In this document: piece after piece, positions 1 to 12,760 of the stretch
How positions within the stretch are numbered: position 1 is the first letter of the stretch
Layout of the letters: every line of letters starts with the position of its first letter
Source: Dactylorhiza incarnata
Taxonomy: Eukaryota; Streptophyta; Magnoliopsida; Asparagales; Orchidaceae
Length of the DNA: 64,000 bases
Assembly: GCA_033032865.1 (NCBI GenBank)
Contig: JAWHQI010000613.1
Location: forward strand, 1 to 64,000
Direction of reading: 5' to 3'
Translations under genes and position numbers: made by a program
The notes under the pieces: generated by a model
What the model was told of the DNA's origin: nothing
The model's database searches: none
The model's input: the letters and a program-made list of their open reading frames with translations, nothing else

Positions 1-3000
1 TTTAAACAGCAACAACACCATTTACGAATGATATCGGAGCCCTACATTCATTGAAGTACAGTTCTACCCATTACAGTTCATTTAGTTGTCTATATTGAGA
101 GGGTTGCACTGTCAATGCACAATGTAGCTCCAAATGACACCTAAACTTCAAACAGCCATAACTTTTGATCAGGTTGTGTGATTTTTGCCCACAACACCTC
201 TTCGAAATGAGCTCTGAGCCCTACCATTCAATGGAGAGCAAGTTGTACCCAATGTAGTTCATTTAGTGGTCGATATACATTGAGTTGAAGTGGTAATGTG
301 GGATTTAGCTCCAATGACACCTAAACTTCAAACAGCTCTAACTTTAGATCCGGATGTCCGAATTTTGCCAAAACACCTTTTCGGAAAGAGCTCAGAGCAA
401 TACATCCTAAGGAGAATAGGATTTACCGATCAAGTCATTTGGTCGACGTATAGTGGATTGCAGTAGAAATGAGGGAGTTTGCTCCAATGGCACTAAACTT
501 CAAACATCCATAACTTTGATCCGGTTGTCTGATTTTGCCCACAATGCCTTTTCAGAATGAGATCGGAGCCCTGCATCGAATGGACAACAAGTTTTATCCA
601 TTCCAGTTCGTTTGCGGTTGATCTACAGTTGGTTGTTAGGAAAACATGAGAGATTTAGCTCCAATGACACTCAAACATTAAACCGCAACAACTTTTATCT
701 CGTTGCCTGATTTGACCACACAGCACCTTTTCGAAATGAGCTCGTAGCACTACATTCATTGGAGCACAATTTTTACCCATTCCAGTTCCTTTAGTTGTCA
801 ATATTTAGAGCGTTGCAGCGGTAATGCGAATTTCGCTCCAAATGACACCTAAACTTCTAACAGGCATAACTTTTGATTTGTATGTTTGATTTTTGCCCAC
901 TCACCTTTTCGGAATATGCTCGGAGGCATACATCCAATGGAGCACAATTATAAACCCTTCCAGCTCATTTTAGTGGTCAATATACAGGGGGTTGCAATGG
1001 TGACGAGGGCTCCTCTTGACACATAAACTTTAATAGCCATAACTTTTGATCTGGTTGTCCATTTTTGCGCACACACCTTTTGGAAAGAGCTCGGAGCCCT
1101 GCATCCAATGGAGAGCAAATTTTACCCATACAGTTTGTTTAGTGGTCAATATACAACGGGTTTGTAATTATGTATTTAGCTCGAAAGGAGACCTAAGCTT
1201 TAAAGATACATAACTTTTTATCTGGTTGTTCGATTTTTGCCCACAATACCTTTTCGTAATGAGATCGGAGCCCAAAATCCAATGGAGAACGAATTTAACC
1301 CATTCAAGGTCGTTTAGAGGTCGATATACAGTGGGTTGTAGTGGTAATGCGAGATTTAGCTCCAAATGACACATAAATTTCAAAATGAAAGAATTTTTGA
1401 TGCGGTTTCTAGTGAAAGTGAGAGATTTAGCTCCAAATGATACTCAAACTTTAAACAGCAATAACTTTTGATCCGGTTGCCTGATTTTACCTCATACAAC
1501 ACCATTTAGGAATGATATCGGAGCCATACATTCATTGAAGTACAAGTTTTACCCATTACAGTTCATTTAGTTGTCTATATTGAGCGGGTTGCACTGTCAA
1601 TGCAAAATGTAGCTCCAAATGACACCCTAATCTTAAAACAGTCATAACCTTTGATCAGGTTGTGTGATTTTTGCCCACAACACCTCTTCGAAATGAGCTC
1701 TGAGCCCTACATTCAATGGAGAGCAAGTTGTACCCAATATAGTTCATTTAGTGGTCGATATACATTGAGTTGAAGTGGTAATGTGGGATTTAGCTCCAAC
1801 TGACACATAAACTTCAAACAGCTATAACTTTAGATCCGGATGTCCGGATTTTGCCAAAACACCTTTTTGGAAATAGCTCAGAGCCATACATCCTAAGGAG
1901 AATAGGATTTACTCGATCAAGTTCATTTAGTGGTCGACGTATAGTGGATTGCAGTAGAAATGAGGGAGTTTGCTCCAACTCGCACCTAAACTTCAAACAT
2001 GCATAACTTTTGATTCGGTTGTCTGATTTTTGCCCACAACGCCTTTTCAGAATGAGATCGGAGCCCTGCATCCATTGGACAACAAGTTTTACCCATTCCA
2101 GTTCGTTTGCAGTTGATCTAGAGTTGGTTGTAGGGAAACATGAGAGATTTAGCTCCAAATGACACTCAAACATTAAACCGCAACAACTTTGATCTGGTTG
2201 CCTGATTTGACCACACAACACCTTTTCGAAATGAGCTCGTAGCACTACATTCATTGGAGCACAATTTTTACACATTCCAGTTCATTTAGTTGTCAATATT
2301 TAGAGCCACAGTGGTAATGCGAAAGTTCGCTCCAAATGACACCTAAAGTTCTAACAGGCATAACTTTTGATTTGTATGTTTGATTTTTGCCCACTCACCT
2401 TTTCGGAATATGCTCGGAGGCATACATCCAATGGAGCACAATTATAAACCCTTCCAGCTCATTTTAGTGGTCAATATACAGGGGGTTGCAATGGTGACGA
2501 GGGCTCCTCTTGACACAAACTGTAACATCCATAACTTTTGATCTGATTGTCCGATTTTTCCGCACAACACCTTTTTGGAAAGAGCTCGGAGCCCTGCATC
2601 CAATGGAGAGCAAATTTTACCCATCCTGTTTGTTTAGTGGTCAATATACAGCGGGTTTGTAATAATGTATTTAGCTCGAAATGAGACCTAAGCTTTAAAG
2701 ATCCATAACTTTTTATCCGGTAGTCCGATTTCGCCCACAATACCTTTTCGTAATAAGATCGGAGCCCAAAATCCAATGGAGAACTAATTTAACCCATTCA
2801 AGGTCGTTTAGAGGTCGATATACAGTGAGTTGTAGGGGTAATGCGAGATTTGGCTCCAAATGATACATAAATTTCAAAATGAAAGAATTTTAGATGCGGT
2901 TTGTAGTGAAAGTGAGAGATTTAGCTCCAAATGACACTCAAACTTTAAACAGCAATAACTTTTGATCCGGTTGCCTGATTTTACCTCATACAACACCATT

Positions 3001-6000
3001 TACGAATGATATCGGAGCCCTACATTCATTGAAGTACAAGTTCTACCCATTACAGTTCATTTAGTTGTCTATATTGAGAGGGTTGCACTGTCAATGCACA
3101 ATGTAGCTCCAAATGACACCTAAACTTCAAACAGCCATAACTTTTGATCAGGTTGTGTGATTTTTGCCCACAACACCTCTTCGAAATGAGCTCTGAGCCC
3201 TACATTCAATGGAGAGCAAGTTGTACCCAATGTAGTTCATTTAGTGGTCGATATACATTGAGTTGAAGTGGTAATGTGGGATTTAGCTCCAACTGACACC
3301 TAAACTTCAAACAGCTCTAACTTTAGATCCGGATGTCCGAATTTTGCCAAAACACCTTTTCGGAAAGAGCTCAGAGCAATACATCCTAAGGAGAATAGGA
3401 TTTACTCGATCAAGTACATTTTGGTCGACGTATAGTGGATTGCAGTAGAAATGAGGGAGTTTGCTCCAATTGGCACCTAAACTTCAAACATCCATAACTT
3501 TTGATCTGGTTGTCTGATTTTTGCCCACAATGCCTTTTCAGAATGAGATCGGAGCCCTGCATCGATTGGACATCAAGTTTTATCCATTCCAGTTCGTTTG
3601 CGGTTGATCTACAGTTGGTTGTTGGGAAACTTGAGAGATTTAGCTCCAAATGACACTCAAACATTAAACCGCAACAACTTTTAATCTCGTTGCCTGATTT
3701 GACCACACAGCACCTTTTCGAAATGAGCTCGTAGCACTACATTCATTGGAGCACAATTTTTACCCATTCCAGTTCCTTTAGTTGTCAATATTTAGAGCGT
3801 TGCAGCGGTAATGCGAAATTTCGCTCCAAATGACACCTAAACTTCTAACAGGCATAACTTTTGATTTGTATGTTTGATTTTTGCGCACTCACCTTTTCGG
3901 AATATGCTCGGAGGCATACATCCAATGGAGCACAATTATAAACCCTTCCAGCTCATTTTAGTGGTCAATATACAGGGGGTTGCAATGGTGACGAGGGCTC
4001 CTCTTGACACATAAACTTTAATAGCCATAACTTTTGATCTGGTTGTCCATTTTTTGCGCACAACACCTTTTTGGAAAGAGCTCGGAGCCCTGCATCCAAT
4101 GGAGAGCAAATTTTACCCATACAGTTTGTTTAGTGGTCAATATACAACGGGTTTGTAATTATGTATTTAGCTCGAAAGGAGACCTAAGCTTTAAAGATAC
4201 ATAACATTTTATCTGGTTGTTCGATTTTTGCCTACAATACCTTTTCGTAATGAGATCGGAGCCCAAAATCCAATGGAGAACGAATTTAACCCATTCAAGG
4301 TCGTTTAGAGGTCGATATACAGTGGGTTGTAGTGGTAATGCGAGATTTAGCTCCAAATGACACATAAATTTCAAAATGAAAGAATTTTTGATGCGGTTTC
4401 TAGTGAAAGTGAGAGATTTAGCTCCAAATGATACTCAAACTTTAAACAGCAATAACTTTTGATCCGGTTGCCTGATTTTACCTCATACAACACCATTTAG
4501 GAATGATATCGGAGCCATACATTCATTGAAGTACAAGTTTTACCCATTACAGTTCATTTAGTTGTCTATATTGAGCGGGTTGCACTGTCAATGCAAAATG
4601 TAGCTCCAAATGACACCTAATCTTAAAACAGTCATAACCTTTGATCAGGTTGTGTGATTTTTGCCCACAACACCTCTTCGAAATGAGCTCTGAGCCCTAC
4701 ATTCAATGGAGAGCAAGTTGTACCCAATGTAGTTCATTTAGTGGTCGATATACATTGAGTTGAAGTGGTAATGTGGGATTTAGCTCCAACTGACACATAA
4801 ACTTCAAACAGCTATAACTTTAGATCCGGATGTCCGGATTTTGCCAAAACACCTTTTTGGAAATAGCTCAGAGCCATACATCCTAAGGAGAATAGGATTT
4901 ACTCGATCAAGTTCATTTAGTGGTCGACGTATAGTGGATTGCAGTAGAAATGAGGGAGTTTGCTCCAATTGGCACCTAAACTTCAAACATGCATAACTTT
5001 TGATTCGGTTGTCTGATTTTTGCCCACAACGCCTTTTCAGAATGAGATCGGAGCCCTGCATCCATTGGACAACAAGTTTTACCCATTCCAGTTCGTTTGC
5101 AGTTGATCTAGAGTTGGTTGTAGGGAAACATGAGAGATTTAGCTCCAAATGACACTCAAACATTAAACCGCAACAACTTTTGATCTGGTTGCCTGATTTG
5201 ACCACACAACACTTTTTCGAAATGAGCTCGTAGCACTACATTCATTGGAGCACAATTTTTACACATTCCAGTTCATTTAGTTGTCAATATTTAGAGCCAC
5301 AGTGGTAATGCGAAAGTTCGCTCCAAATGACACCTAAAGTTCTAACAGGCATAACTTTTGATTTGTATGTTTGATTTTTGCCCACTCACCTTTTCGGAAT
5401 ATGCTCGGAGGCATACATCCAATGGAGCACAATTATAAACCCTTCCAGCTCATTTTAGTGGTCAATATACAGGGGGTTGCAATGGTGACGAGGGCTCCTC
5501 TTGACACAAACTGTAACATCCATAACTTTTGATCTGATTGTTCGATTTTTCCGCACAACACCTTTTTGGAAAGAGCTCGGAGCCCTGCATCCAATGGAGA
5601 GCAAATTTTACCCATCCTGTTTGTTTAGTGGTCAATATACAGCGGGTTTGTAATAATGTATTTAGCTCGAAATGAGACCTAAGCTTTAAAGATCCATAAC
5701 TTTTTATCCGGTAGTTCGATTTTCGCCCACAATACCTTTTCGTAATAAGATCGGAGCCCAAAATCCAATGGAGAACTAATTTAACCCATTCAAGGTCGTT
5801 TAGAGGTCGATATACAGTGAGTTGTAGGGGTAATGCGAGATTTGGCTCCAAATGATACATAAATTTCAAAATGAAAGAATTTTAGATGCGGTTTGTAGTG
5901 AAAGTGAGAGATTTAGCTCCAAATGACACTCAAACTTTAAACAGCAATAACTTTTGATCCGGTTGCCTGATTTTACCTCATACAACACCATTTACGAATG

Positions 6001-9000
6001 ATATCGGAGCACTACATTCATTGAAGTACAAGTTCTACCCATTACAGTTCATTTAGTTGTCTATATTGAGAGGGTTGCACTGTCAATGCACAATGTAGCT
6101 CCAAATGACACCTAAACTTCAAACAGCCATAACTTTTGATCAGGTTATGTGATTTTTGCCCACAACACCTCTTCGAAATGAGCTCTGAGCCCTACATTCA
6201 ATGGAGAGCAAGTTGTACCCAATGTAGTTCATTTAGTGGTCGATATACATTGAGTTGAAGTGGTAATGTGGGATTTAGCTCCAACTGACACCTAAACTTC
6301 AAACAGCTCTAACTTTAGATCCGGATGTCCGAATTTTGCCAAAACACCTTTTCGGAAAGAGCTCAGAGCAATACATCCTAAGGAGAATAGGATTTACTCG
6401 ATCAAGTTCATTTTGGTCGACGTATAGTGGATTGCAGTAGAAATGAGGGAGTTTGCTCCAATTGGCACCTAAACTTCAAACATCCATAACTTTTGATCCG
6501 GTTGTCTGATTTTTGCCCACAATGCCTTTTCAGAATGAGATCGGAGCCCTGCATCGATTGGACACCAAGTTTTATCCATTCCAGTTCGTTTGCGGTTGAT
6601 CTACAGTTGGTTGTTGGGAAACATGAGAGATTTAGCTCCAAATGACACTCAAACATTAAACCGCAACAACTTTTAATCTCGTTGCCTGATTTGACCACAC
6701 TGCACCTTTTCGAAATGAGCTCGTAGCACTACATTCATTGGAGCACAATTTTTACCCATTCCAGTTCCTTTAGTTGTCAATATTTAGAGCGTTGCAGCGG
6801 TAATGCGAAATTTCGCTCCAAATGACACCTAAACTTCTAACAGGCATAACTTTTGATTTGTATGTTTGATTTTTGCCCACTCACCTTTTCGGAATATGCT
6901 CGGAGGCATACATCCAATGGAGCACAATTATAAACCCTTCCAGCTCATTTTAGTGGTCAATATACAGGGGGTTGCAATGGTGACGAGGGCTCCTCTTGAC
7001 ACAAAAACTTTAACAGCCATAACTTTTGATCTGGTTGTCCATTTTTTGCGCACAACACCTTTTTGGAAAGAGCTCGGAGCCCTGCATCCAATGGAGAGCA
7101 AATTTTACCCATACAGTTTGTTTAGTGGTCAATATACAACGGGTTTGTAATTATGTATTTAGCTCGAAAGGAGACCTAATCTTTAAAGATACATAACTTT
7201 TTATCCGGTTGTTCGATTTTTGCCCACAATACCTTTTCGTAATGAGATCGGAGCCCAAAATCCAATGGAGAACGAATTTAACCCATTCAAGGTCGTTTAG
7301 AGGTCGATATACAGTGGGTTGTAGTGGTAATGCGAGATTTAGCTCCAAATGACACATAAATTTCAAAATGAAAGAATTTTTGATGCGGTTTCTAGTGAAA
7401 GTGAGAGATTTAGCTCCAAATGATACTCAAACTTTAAACAGCAATAACTTTTGATCCGGTTGCCTGATTTTACCTCATACAACACCATTTAGGAATGATA
7501 TCGGAGCTCTACATTCATTGAAGTACAAGTTTTACCCATTACAGTTCATTTAGTTGTCTATATTGAGCGGGTTGCACTGTCAATGCAAAATGTAGCTCCA
7601 AATGACACATAATCTTAAAACAGTCATAACCTTTGATCAGGTTGTGTGATTTTTGCCCACAACACCTCTTCGAAATGAGCTCTGAGCCCTACATTCAATG
7701 GAGAGCAAGTTGTACCCAATGTAGTTCATTTAGTGGTCGATATACATTGAGTTGAAGTGGTAATGTGGGATTTAGCTCCAACTGACACATAAACTTCAAA
7801 CAGCTATAACTTTAGATTCGGATGTCCGGATTTTGCCAAAACACCTTTTTGGAAATAGCTCAGAGCCATACATCCTAAGGAGAATAGGATTTACTCGATC
7901 AAGTTCATTTAGTGGTCGACGTATAGTGGATTGCAGTAGAAATGAGGGAGTTTGCTCCAATTAGCACCTAAACTTCAAACATGCATAACTTTTGATTCGG
8001 TTGTCTGATTTTTGCCCACAACGCCTTTTCAGAATGAGATCGGAGCCCTGCATCCATTGGACAACAAGTTTTACCCATTCCAGTTCGTTTGCAGTTGATC
8101 TAGAGTTGGTAGTAGGGAAACATGAGAGATTTAGCTCCAAATGACACTCAAACATTAAACCGCAACAACTTTTGATCCGGTTGCCTGATTTGACCACACA
8201 ACACCTTTTCGAAATGAGCTCGTAGCACTACATTCATTGGAGCACAATTTTTACACATTTCAGTTCATTTAGTTGTCAATATTTAGAGCCACAGTGGTAA
8301 TGCGAAAGTTCGCTCCAAATGACACCTAAAGTTCTAACAGGCATAACTTTTGATTTGTATGTTTGATTTTTGCCCACTCACCTTTTCGGAATATGCTCGG
8401 AGGCATACATCCAATGGAGCACAATTATAAACCCTTCCAGCTCATATTAGTGGTCAATATACAGGGGGTTGCAATGGTGACGAGGGCTCCTCTTGACACA
8501 TAAACTGTAATAGCCATAACTTTTGATTTGGTTTGTCCGATTTTGCGAACAACACCTTTTTGGAAAGAGCTCGGAGCCCTGCATCCAATGGAGAGCAAAT
8601 TTTACCCATCCAGTTTGTTTAGTGGTCTATATACAGCAGGTTTGTAATAATGTATTTAGCTCGAAAGGAGACCTAAGCTTTAAAGATCCATAACTTTTTA
8701 TCCGGTTGTCCGATTTTCGCCCACAATACCTTTTCGTAATGAGATCGGAGCCCAAAATCCAATGGAGAACGAATTTAACCCATTCAAGGTCGTTTAGAGG
8801 TCGATATACAGTGGGTTGTATGGGTAATGCGAGATTTAGCTCCAAATGACACATAAATTTCAAAATGAAAGAATTATAGATGCGGTTTGTAGTGAAAGTG
8901 AGAGATTTAGCTCCAAATGACACTCAAACTTTAAGCAGCAATAACTTTTGATCCGGTTGCCTGATTTTACACCATACAACACTATTTAGGAATGATATCG

Positions 9001-10506
9001 GAGCCCTACATTCTTTGAAGCACAAGTTTTAACCATTACAGTTCATTCAGTTGTCTATATTAAGCGGGTTGCACTGTCAATGCAAAATGTAGCTCCAAAT
9101 GACTCCTAAACTTCAAACAGCCATAAATTTTGATCAGGTTGTGTGATTTTTTCCCACAACACCTCTTCGAAATGAGCTCTGAGCCCTACATTCAATGGAG
9201 AGCAAGTTGTACCCAATGTAGTTCATTTAGTGGTCGATATACATTGATTTGAAGTGGTAATGTGGGATTTAGCTCCAACTGACACCTAAACTTCAAACAG
9301 CTATAACTTTAGATCCGGATGTCCGGATTTTGCCAAAATACCTTTTCGGAAAGAGCTCAGAGCCTACATCCTAAGGAGAATAGGATTTATTCGATCAAGT
9401 TCATTTAGTGGTCAACGTATAGTGGATTGCAGTAGAAATGAGGGAGTTTGCTCCAATTGGCACCTAAACTTCAAACATCCATAACTTTTGATCCGTTTGT
9501 CTAATTTTTGCCCACAATGCCTTTTCAGAATGAGATCGGAGCCCTGCATCCATTGGACAACAAGTTTTACCCATTTCAGTTCGTTTGCGGGTCATCTACA
9601 GTTGGTTGTAGGGAAACATGAGAGATTTTGCTCCAAATGACACTGAAACAATAAACCGCAACAACTTTTGATCTGGTTGCCTGATTTGACCACACAACAC
9701 CTTTACGAAATAAGCTCGTAGCACTACATTCATTGGAGCACAATTTTTTCCCATTCCAGTTCATTTAGTTGTAAATATTTAGAGCGTTGCAGCGGTAATG
9801 CGAAATTTCGCTCCAAATGACACCTAAACTTCTAACAGGCATAACTTTTGATTTGTATGTTTGATTTTTGCCCACTCACCTTTTCGGAATATGCTCGGAG
9901 GCATACATCCAATGGAGCACAATTATAAACCCTTCCAGCTCATTTTAGTGGTCAATATATAGGGGGTTGCAATGGTGACGAGGGCTCCTCTTGACACATA
10001 AACTTTAACAGCCATAACTTTTGATCTGATTGTCCGTTTTTTGCGCACAACACCTTTTTGGAAAGAGCTCGGAGCACTGCATCCAATGGAGAGCAAATTT
10101 TACCCATCCAGTTTGTTTAGTGGTCAATATGCAGCGGGTTTGTAAGAATGTATTTAGCTCGAAAGGAGACATAAGCTTTAAAGATCCATAACTTTTTATC
10201 CGGTTGTCCGATTTTCGCCCACAATACCTTTTCGTAATGAGATCGGAGACAAAATCCAATGGAGAACGAATTTAACCCATTCAAGGTCGTTTAGAGGTCG
10301 ATATACAGTGAGTTGTAGTAGTAATGCGAGATTTAGCTCCAAATGACACATAAATTTCAAAATGAAAGAATTTTAGATGCGGTTTGTAGTGAAAGTGAGA
10401 GATTTAGCTCCAAATGACACTCAAACTATAAACAGCAATAACTTTTGATCTGGTTGCCCGATTTTACCTCATACAACACCATTTAGGAATGATATCGGAG
10501 CCCTAC
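1..10506. repeat. Satellite array, block 1 (HOR of ~180-bp monomers)
   Basis: Tandem satellite DNA with no gene. Monomers of about 173-183 bp share a core reading roughly AACTTTTGATC, then GCCCACAACACC, then GAGCCCTGCATCCAATGG, and end with TTTAGCTCCAAATGACAC. Nine successive units form a higher-order repeat. HOR starts (first base of monomer A, at CTAAAC or its variant) lie near 145, 1626, 3120, 4617, 6112, 7609 and 9106, a period of 1485-1497 bp. The first six HORs alternate between two variants, so a ~2991-bp dimer is the recently copied unit. The last HOR is cut inside monomer H by the element at 10507. Short reverse-strand open frames occur throughout but are not taken as genes. Confidence 0.95.
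3120..4616. repeat. Representative HOR unit (1497 bp), monomer by monomer
   Basis: One complete HOR, given as the type copy. Approximate monomer starts: A 3120, B 3300, C 3477, D 3656, E 3837, F 4011, G 4184, H' 4364, H 4434. Lengths are about 180, 177, 179, 181, 174, 173, 180, 70 and 183 bp. Diagnostic sites just after the ACTTTTGAT core: A has CAGGTTGTGTG, B has CCGGATGTCCG, C has a GTTGTCTG followed by GCCTTTTCAGAATGAG, D has GTTGCCTGATTTGACCAC, E has TTGTATGTTTG, F has GTTGTCC followed by TTGCGCAC, G has GTTGT followed by CACAATACC, and H has GTTGCCTGATTTTACC. H' keeps only the two ends of a monomer and has lost about 110 bp from the middle. Confidence 0.9.
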
Positions 10507-11281
10507 TGTTTACCCGGAAGACCGCTTTCAATAGGTTTACTCGCAGACCGTGCGGTTGGCAGATCCATGTCGCCCGGCTCAGGCTGTACAGGTTCCATCA
10601 GCTCCGGCTAGCACAGGCCGGGCGGTCTGACATAATTCAGACCGCCTCCAAGTACTAAAGATAATCCAAGCCCAAGTCCAACAGGGCAAGTACCGGTCTC
10701 AAGTCGGAGATCGTGCGGTTTGTGCCATGGGGATAAGCCAAGGTTCGAGGTCAAAGAACAAGCCGCGGTCTCAAGACAGAGACCGCTCGGATAGCATCGT
10801 CGCCTTGGCCGCATCATCTTCAGCTTCTGGTCACACAGGTCGGAAGGGCAAGCCGCCAAGCCGCGCGTCTTCTTTCTTTCCTTCCTTGTGTATCCCGTCA
10901 CCGCCTGCCCGTTTCTCCTATACCCGGGCAGGCGGTTATTTTATCCCTGCCCGTTCGGGCAGACCCCCAAGTCTATAAATAGGGGGCGGCACTGTTCCCA
11001 AGGCACGCACACTCGAATCTAGGAGCTCGCTTGTTTGAGCTGCGGACTCGAGTTTCTTGTCTTGCGGACTATCTGACCGGCCGGTTTCTCTTTTCTCGCA
11101 CTTGTAACCCGCTGTAATCACTTCTTTTTAATCAAAGGAAAGCCCGTCGCAGGAGTGGCATTTGCCACGGCGGGCGAAGTCTGGCCTTGACCGCTGCTAG
11201 CGGTCTCATCCTTCCACCCAAAAAGTAACCGGCAACCCGCAGCCTCCGGTTTCCTTCGGAGGTGCGATTTCGGACTCAACA
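10507..11281 (+). repeat. Element 1, 5' LTR (775 bp)
   Basis: Starts TGTTTACCC and ends CTCAACA (TG...CA). It carries a TATA box at 10974, a CTGCCCG/CGGGCAG palindromic stretch just upstream, and a conserved downstream block around 11136-11215 that recurs in every LTR of the window. Several CCG-NN-CGG palindromes are present, for example at 10548 and 10783. The end is fixed by comparison with elements 2 and 3, where GAAACACGCGACC follows directly. Confidence 0.93.
10974..10981 (+). promoter_or_regulatory. TATA box of element 1 5' LTR
   Basis: TATAAATA followed by a G-run (AGGGGGCGGC). The same octamer sits at the same place in every LTR in the window, so it probably sets the start of the genomic transcript about 30 bp downstream. 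Confidence 0.8.
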
Positions 11282-11306
11282 GAAACACGCGACCTTCAGT
11301 TCGCGG
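11282..11306 (+). other. Primer-binding region of element 1 (unusual)
   Basis: The minus-strand primer site should begin right after the LTR. No TGG-initiated site complementary to a tRNA 3' end is present. Instead there is GAAACACGCGACCTTCAG, also found at the same position in elements 2 and 3. Its reverse complement resembles the variable-loop/T-arm segment of a plant tRNA, from memory closest to tRNA-Trp. Confidence 0.4.
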
Positions 11307-11333
11307 ATTGTCGGTGAAATCCTTTTCGCCATA

Positions 11334-12760
11334 ATGTCAGACCGCCAGTTCCCCCTGGAGACCGCTCCGATCACAGCGAGGACTCTTTGTGGGAATCCTT
11401 GGAGCAATCCAGGAGAGAAGCCGAGCAGGCTCAGAGGGCCACTGATCAGCGACTTGAAGCGATCAGTCAGACTTTAGCGATGCTAACCGAGCGGCTAGTT
11501 CCACAACAAACCACGGCTAATCAGGCGGTGACCCCGGTCCCTCCTCCACCTCCTCCTTACCCGCTACCACAAGCCGCTAACTTCCATCCCCAGCAAGAAG
11601 GCTTTGCGGCTAGGCAAAGCTTCTATCAGGAAGCCGCGCACAACATGCCGGCTCGGGCCCTTGATTTCCAGGGGGCGGCTTCTCACGCTGCCCGCCTTTC
11701 TTACCCGCAGGAGGGCGCGGCCCGTCTCTCCTACCCGCCTGAAGTTCCTATTCATCACTCCTACCCGCCAGAAGCTGTTGCCCGGTCTTCTTATCAGGCG
11801 GCTTGTCCGCGAATAGCCGCAGCTCCGGCGGCTTATTACCCTGCTCCTTTATATGAAGATATGGAAGAAACTTCTCCCTTTGTGGACGAAGTCAGAGTGG
11901 AGCCTGCCCCTAATAATTTCAGGGAGCCTCGCCTGCCAGCATTCAATGGGGAGACAGATCCTACGGTTCATTTACAAGCCTTCGAGTCAGCCATCGCTCT
12001 TAGAACCTTAACTGATGCAACTAAGTGCAAACTTCTTGTAACATTCTTTGAAGGAAAAGCAAGGGAATGGTTTTACGGTTTGCACCCCAGGTCAATCCGT
12101 TGTTTCGCTGAGCTGCGAATGGGAATTCCTGCTGAGATTCTCTACCTCAAGGAAGAGAAAGAGTGGCCCGGCGGCCCTTTTCGATATAAAACAACGGGAA
12201 GACGAGACGTGGGCTCATTTTGTAGATCGCTTCCAGAAAGAGATCATGGAGGTTCAAAATGTGGATCTGGAGCTGTATAGGGTTGCCCTCATCCATGGCC
12301 TAAGAGAGGGTCCCCTAAAATTTGAAGCAAATATAAGGGAGCCCAGGACTTATCAGGAAATGATAAGTTTGGCAAATATGTTTATCAGAGGAGAGAAGAG
12401 CAATCCAGACTGCGTCGCAAAGCTGATAAGCGACAAGGAGCAGTCAAATCTGTCCTTCCATCATCCGCTATCGAATCAGTCCCACTTTGAACCCCGTTCC
12501 CAAAGGGGGAGAAACAACAAAAATAAGCAACCATTCATGGTCCATCAGCGGTTTCAAGATCAGAAACCACCGTTGGCCGTCGCTCCCGCTCCATCCGCTC
12601 CCCTTCCGCAAATCATACCAGTGTACTTATAACAGTATGCCGCGCAGCCACCTCCAGTCATTCCATCCACTCAATATAATGACTCACAAGAGTCATTCAC
12701 TCCCTTAAATGTCACCATGGACGAAGTGGTCCAGATTCTACAAAAGAGGCCAGATTTCAA
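11334..12760 (+). pseudogene. gag: Element 1 gag (broken)
   Basis: Capsid polyprotein gene. The ATG at 11334 lies 53 bp after the LTR and matches the start in element 2 (MSDRQ). A proline-rich region follows (about 11530-11570), then the retrotransposon gag domain at about 11960-12400, with AFESAIALRTLTDATKCKLL and EWFYGLHPRSIRCFAEL. Compared with element 2 the frame is broken by loss of one base near 11355-11375, gain of one base near 12115-12125, a TAA at 12630-12632, and one extra A in an A-run near 12757-12762. The reading frame therefore changes three times and no full Gag can be made. The identification is certain; exact indel positions are uncertain by a few bases. Confidence 0.9.

Noticed and set aside
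1240..1275. CENP-B-box-like motif (TTCG...CGG) in monomers
   Set aside because: TTCGTAATGAGATCGGAG has the wrong spacing and lacks the central A and the CGGG of the box. No support for a CENP-B site.
1..10506. Reverse-strand open frames of 60-150 codons in the satellite as genes
   Set aside because: They recur with every HOR, begin and end at arbitrary places, frequently lack ATG, and vary by frameshift from copy to copy. Listed only as an observation.
10608..11121. Short open frames within the LTRs (both strands)
   Set aside because: They overlap promoter and R/U5 sequences, recur in every LTR with frame changes, and have no known domain.
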